Origin: Sedimenticola sp.
GTDB taxonomy: Bacteria; Pseudomonadota; Gammaproteobacteria; Chromatiales; Chromatiaceae
Direction of reading: 5' to 3'
Assembly (NCBI GenBank): GCA_027038775.1
Contig: JALWGP010000438.1
Span: forward strand, 1 to 6,015
DNA length: 6,015 nucleotides
In this document: in pieces, positions 5,247 through 6,015 of the stretch
Position numbering within the stretch: the first letter of the stretch is position 1
Layout: the number at the start of each line of letters is the position of its first letter
Notes under the pieces: model-generated
What the model was told of the DNA's origin: nothing
Seen by the model: the letters and a program-made list of their open reading frames with translations, nothing else
The model's database searches: none
Translations under genes and position numbers: made by a program

Positions 5247-5831
5247 ATGCTGCCCTACCTCGTCGTCATCGGCGCCTACCTGCTGGGTTCCGTCTCCAGC
5301 GCCATCCTCGTGGCCCGCGCCATGGGGCTGCCCGACCCCCGCACCCAGGGTTCGAAGAATCCCGGCGCCACCAACATGCTGCGCATCGGCGGCAGGAAGG
5401 CGGCGGCCATCACCCTGCTGGGCGACGCCCTCAAGGGGTTGGTGCCCATGCTGGCGGCCCACGCCCTGGGCATGTCCCCGCAGGGGTTGGCGCTCACCGG
5501 GCTGGCCGCCTTTCTCGGCCACCTCTACCCGGTCTTCTTCGGCTTTCAGGGTGGCAAGGGCGTGGCCACGGCGCTGGGGGTGCAGTTCGGCCTGCACTGG
5601 CTCATCGGGCTGTCGGTGGCGCTGATCTGGTTCCTGGTGGCCAGGGTGGGCAGGTTCTCTTCCCTGGCGGCCCTGGTCTCCATGTCCCTGGCGCCCTTCG
5701 TGGTGTGGGCGGTGTGGCCCGAACGGGAGCTGGTGGCCATGCAGGTGGCCATCACCATCCTGCTGTTCTGGCGCCACCGCAGCAACATCCGCAACCTGCT
5801 GGAAGGGAAGGAAGGGAAGATCAAGGGGTGA
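5247..5831 (+). CDS. plsY: Acyl-phosphate:glycerol-3-phosphate acyltransferase
   Basis: PlsY is an inner-membrane enzyme that moves the acyl group of acyl-phosphate to glycerol-3-phosphate, making lysophosphatidic acid, the first step of phospholipid synthesis in the PlsX/PlsY route. The 194-residue protein has the three cytoplasmic-loop motifs: GSKNPGATN (35-43), [18 protein letters not shown] (91-108) and [19 protein letters not shown] (174-192). Hydrophobic segments at about 1-24, 52-75, 80-100, 111-132, 137-158 and 162-175 fit a multi-pass membrane protein. The ATG at 5247 gives the usual short N-terminus before the first helix; no clear Shine-Dalgarno is seen. It diverges from folB, and its last 11 bases overlap the convergent end of tsaD. 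Length and motifs are intact. Confidence 0.96.
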   Translation: MLPYLVVIGAYLLGSVSSAILVARAMGLPDPRTQGSKNPGATNMLRIGGRKAAAITLLGDALKGLVPMLAAHALGMSPQGLALTGLAAFLGHLYPVFFGFQGGKGVATALGVQFGLHWLIGLSVALIWFLVARVGRFSSLAALVSMSLAPFVVWAVWPERELVAMQVAITILLFWRHRSNIRNLLEGKEGKIKG

Positions 5832-6015
5832 GCGCGGATCTGCTGGGGACCCCGCCCGGCGGCAGCAGCTCGGTCAGCGACCAGCGCGGCCTGGCGTTGA
5901 ACTCCGGCCCGGCCCGTTCCCCGGCGCGCAGGCGCTGCCAGCCGGCGTAGGCGATCATGGCGCCGTTGTCGGTGCAGAACTCCAGGCGGGGATAGAAGGT
6001 TCGCCCGCCCTCCTC
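5821..6015 (-). CDS. tsaD: tRNA N6-threonylcarbamoyladenosine synthase subunit TsaD, C-terminal part (5' end outside window)
   Basis: TsaD transfers the threonylcarbamoyl group to A37 of ANN-decoding tRNAs, working with TsaB and TsaE. Only the last 64 codons are present; the gene enters from the right edge. The signature [17 protein letters not shown] (residues 13-29 of the visible part) contains the aspartate that, with two upstream histidines outside the window, binds the active-site metal. [16 protein letters not shown] (39-54) is the usual C-terminal tail. The stop codon at 5823-5821 falls inside plsY, giving an 11-base convergent overlap, so there is no room for a terminator between them. 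Identification rests on the highly conserved CTDNGAMIA block and is strong despite the short fragment. Confidence 0.93.
   Translation of the reverse strand, partial: EEGGRTFYPRLEFCTDNGAMIAYAGWQRLRAGERAGPEFNARPRWSLTELLPPGGVPSRSALTP

Overview
The window is a compact, high-GC chromosomal segment with a gammaproteobacterial character. Proteins such as BioB, FolB and PlsY resemble gammaproteobacterial versions, and the bioB control region carries a BirA-type operator of the proteobacterial form. The gene set (biotin synthesis, ComF, MidA-like methyltransferase, pteridine reductase, FolK, FolB, PlsY, TsaD) is ordinary housekeeping. A Chromatiales/Ectothiorhodospiraceae-like organism would fit, but that placement is an impression, not a search result. 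There are no mobile-element genes, tRNAs, rRNAs or CRISPR arrays.

Layout from left to right: bioF (minus, 3' part cut off by the window edge) follows bioB (minus). A 75-bp divergent control region separates bioB from comF (plus). It holds a BirA operator that covers both the bioB -35 box and the comF ribosome-binding site and start codon. comF converges, with a 3-bp gap, on a MidA/NDUFAF7-family methyltransferase (minus). That gene diverges from a pteridine reductase (plus) across 53 bp containing a long imperfect inverted repeat. The pteridine reductase converges on the folB-folK pair (minus, ATGA overlap). Between them lie 161 non-coding bases with a 108-base structured element: 28-base arms enclosing two small hairpins that display GGA. 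folB diverges from plsY (plus), whose 3' end overlaps by 11 bp the end of tsaD (minus, 5' part cut off).

Functionally, bioB and bioF encode the last and first dedicated ring-forming steps of biotin synthesis and are probably repressed together by BirA. folB, folK and the pteridine reductase make and reduce pterins for folate. plsY starts phospholipid synthesis and tsaD makes the t6A tRNA modification.

The most interesting signals are non-coding: the large hairpin element at 4223-4330 with CsrA/RsmA-like GGA hairpins, the BirA operator lying over the comF translation start, a possible second CsrA-like pair of sites in the comF leader, and the inverted repeat between the methyltransferase and the pteridine reductase. 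I see no wholly new protein system here.
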